Shown piece by piece: positions 62,752 through 64,000 of a stretch of DNA of 64,000 nucleotides; the stretch's first letter is position 1; each line of letters starts with the position of its first letter. The stretch comes from Tanytarsus gracilentus (Eukaryota > Arthropoda > Insecta > Diptera > Chironomidae): positions 1,302,001 to 1,366,000 of the forward strand of contig JAXRKN010000037.1 of NCBI GenBank assembly GCA_038502055.1, given 5' to 3'. Position numbers and translations under genes: made by a program. Below the pieces are notes generated by a model, which worked only from the letters and a program-made list of their open reading frames with translations, had not been told where the DNA came from and ran no database searches.

Positions 62752-63698
62752 GAACCATTCTAGTAAATAATTAACTGATAGAGGGATTTGAACCATCCAC
62801 GTGAAAAATTACGTTTTAGGAAATAAGTTTAAAAAGAAGCGAAAAGAACTATTTTTATTTTTCAAAACAGATCTCTGTCATACACTTTACAACTCAAGGT
62901 AGATTTTTGTCATTCAATCAATCAATTACACAAATCATGATCATTTCATGTTTTTTTCTGGCTAAATTCTACTTAGCTGTTCAACGTTACTCTTCACACA
63001 CCGACAAAATTATCAAAACATTTTTTTATGAAGAGGTTTTAAATTTTTTAGTTTTTCTTGCTTTAAGATAAACCATAAATAAGAAAATGAGGCATCTATG
63101 AAAACGATTTAGTTTAAGTATTGAAGTGATTTTTGCTCTTTTTTAAAAGTATATAAACAATGTAAGATTGGCATTCATATAAATTATCGGCAGGATTTTG
63201 TTCCAATTTTTAATAATTATCGAGAGATGAAAAGACAAAAAAAAAGAAGATTCAACGAAATTTAGATTTTATTTTGGTTTGAACATTTTGACATTGATAG
63301 AAATACAGAAATACGATAAATGCAGAGGGTTGATAAATGGAATTGTGTGTTGCAATGAAAAAACTTTAATTTAGTTTTATAATGACGTAAATTAAGATTG
63401 TATCTGTTTATCAGCCGTTCTTTGCGAAATTAGGGCAAGCGTTAAATTTTACACTTGAAAAATTTCATCGTTATTCATGAAATTCAAGCTGTATCCAATT
63501 TCATGCTATCCAACATGTGAGGTAAAATTTTGAAGACTTTTTTTGTATTGTTTTGAGTAAATCTCATTTGCACAAATTAGTAAACGATAAAATCGAGATT
63601 TCAATTATTTTATATTAAGTGAGAAAATTCTTTTCGGTATTATTTTTATAACAATCATGTTCATATCTTTTTTTTCGGCTGAAAAATGTACTTAAAAT
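62752..63698. other. PAN3 3' flank
   Basis: AT-rich sequence including the PAN3 3' untranslated region. No further feature is supported. Confidence 0.5.
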
Positions 63699-63892
63699 TC
63701 ACCATCCGTGACAATCTTTCATTTCTTCATACTTCGAATTAGAATCACAATCTTTTAAGTTCTGACTAAAATCCACCACTTCCTCATCCATTTCAAGAGA
63801 GTTAAAGTTAGTGATGGACGTGGTGAAATCAAACACATAACGATAATATTTTTGGAAGAATATATTGAAGAAAAATACAACAATAATTATAA
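63699..63892 (-). CDS. Possible 3' terminal exon of a membrane-protein gene
   Basis: Read on the minus strand after a possible acceptor (ctttcatcaataag at the high-coordinate end), an open frame of 63 codons ends in TGA at 63699-63701. It starts with a strongly hydrophobic helix (IIIVVFFFNIFF), then a basic stop-transfer-like QKYYRYVFDF, then an acidic tail with MDEEVVDFSQNLKD and a CHGW end. That order is typical of a last membrane helix and cytosolic tail. No family is recognised, and the upstream exon is outside the window or not identifiable. It could be chance. Confidence 0.3.
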
Positions 63893-64000
63893 CTTATTGA
63901 TGAAAGATTAAAAACATGAATCCTATACACACACTCACACTTTTCATTCGAATCGAGAGGAAATATCAATTGAGAAAAAAATCAGTAGATGAGGAAACGA

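Overview
The window looks like AT-rich nuclear DNA of an insect, most likely a fly of the nematoceran type (midge or mosquito grade). The basis is six intron-rich protein-coding genes with arthropod-type products, mostly 50-110 bp GT-AG introns, one DopEcR-like receptor, and non-autonomous DNA transposons. The species cannot be named from the sequence.

Layout. Positions 1-33.4 kb form a long gene-poor stretch in which I can support no complete protein gene. It holds two structured non-autonomous transposons: a foldback element at 5368-6380 with 10-bp target duplications, and a hAT-type element at 7100-8254 with 8-bp target duplications and two arrays of a 10-bp G-rich repeat. From 33.4 to 40.9 kb, on the minus strand, lies a complete Slik/SLK-type Ste20 kinase gene with two alternative last exons and a candidate 42-nt cassette exon. 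From 40.9 to 49 kb is intergenic DNA with an interspersed repeat (44.38-45.23 kb) that shares sequence with the inside of the hAT element, and a 155-bp tandem repeat (47.07-47.54 kb).

From 49 to 62.8 kb genes are dense: EMC7 (+), Tctp (-), an ankyrin-repeat gene that appears to end in a DM9 domain (-), DopEcR (+) and PAN3 (+). The last 300 bp may carry the 3' terminal exon of a membrane-protein gene on the minus strand.

The genes do not form one pathway. Slik acts at the cell cortex, EMC7 in membrane-protein insertion at the ER, TCTP in growth control, DopEcR in dopamine/ecdysteroid signalling and PAN3 in mRNA deadenylation. The least familiar gene is the ankyrin-DM9 protein (51825-54468). 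It combines a degenerate N-terminal stretch that resembles what follows a NACHT domain, widely spaced ankyrin motifs, and a C-terminal region with the DM9 pattern known from lectin-like recognition proteins. It is my best candidate for a poorly described system, possibly intracellular immune sensing.

Exon borders were read by hand from splice signals and frame continuity. Homology calls come from recognised motifs, not from a search.
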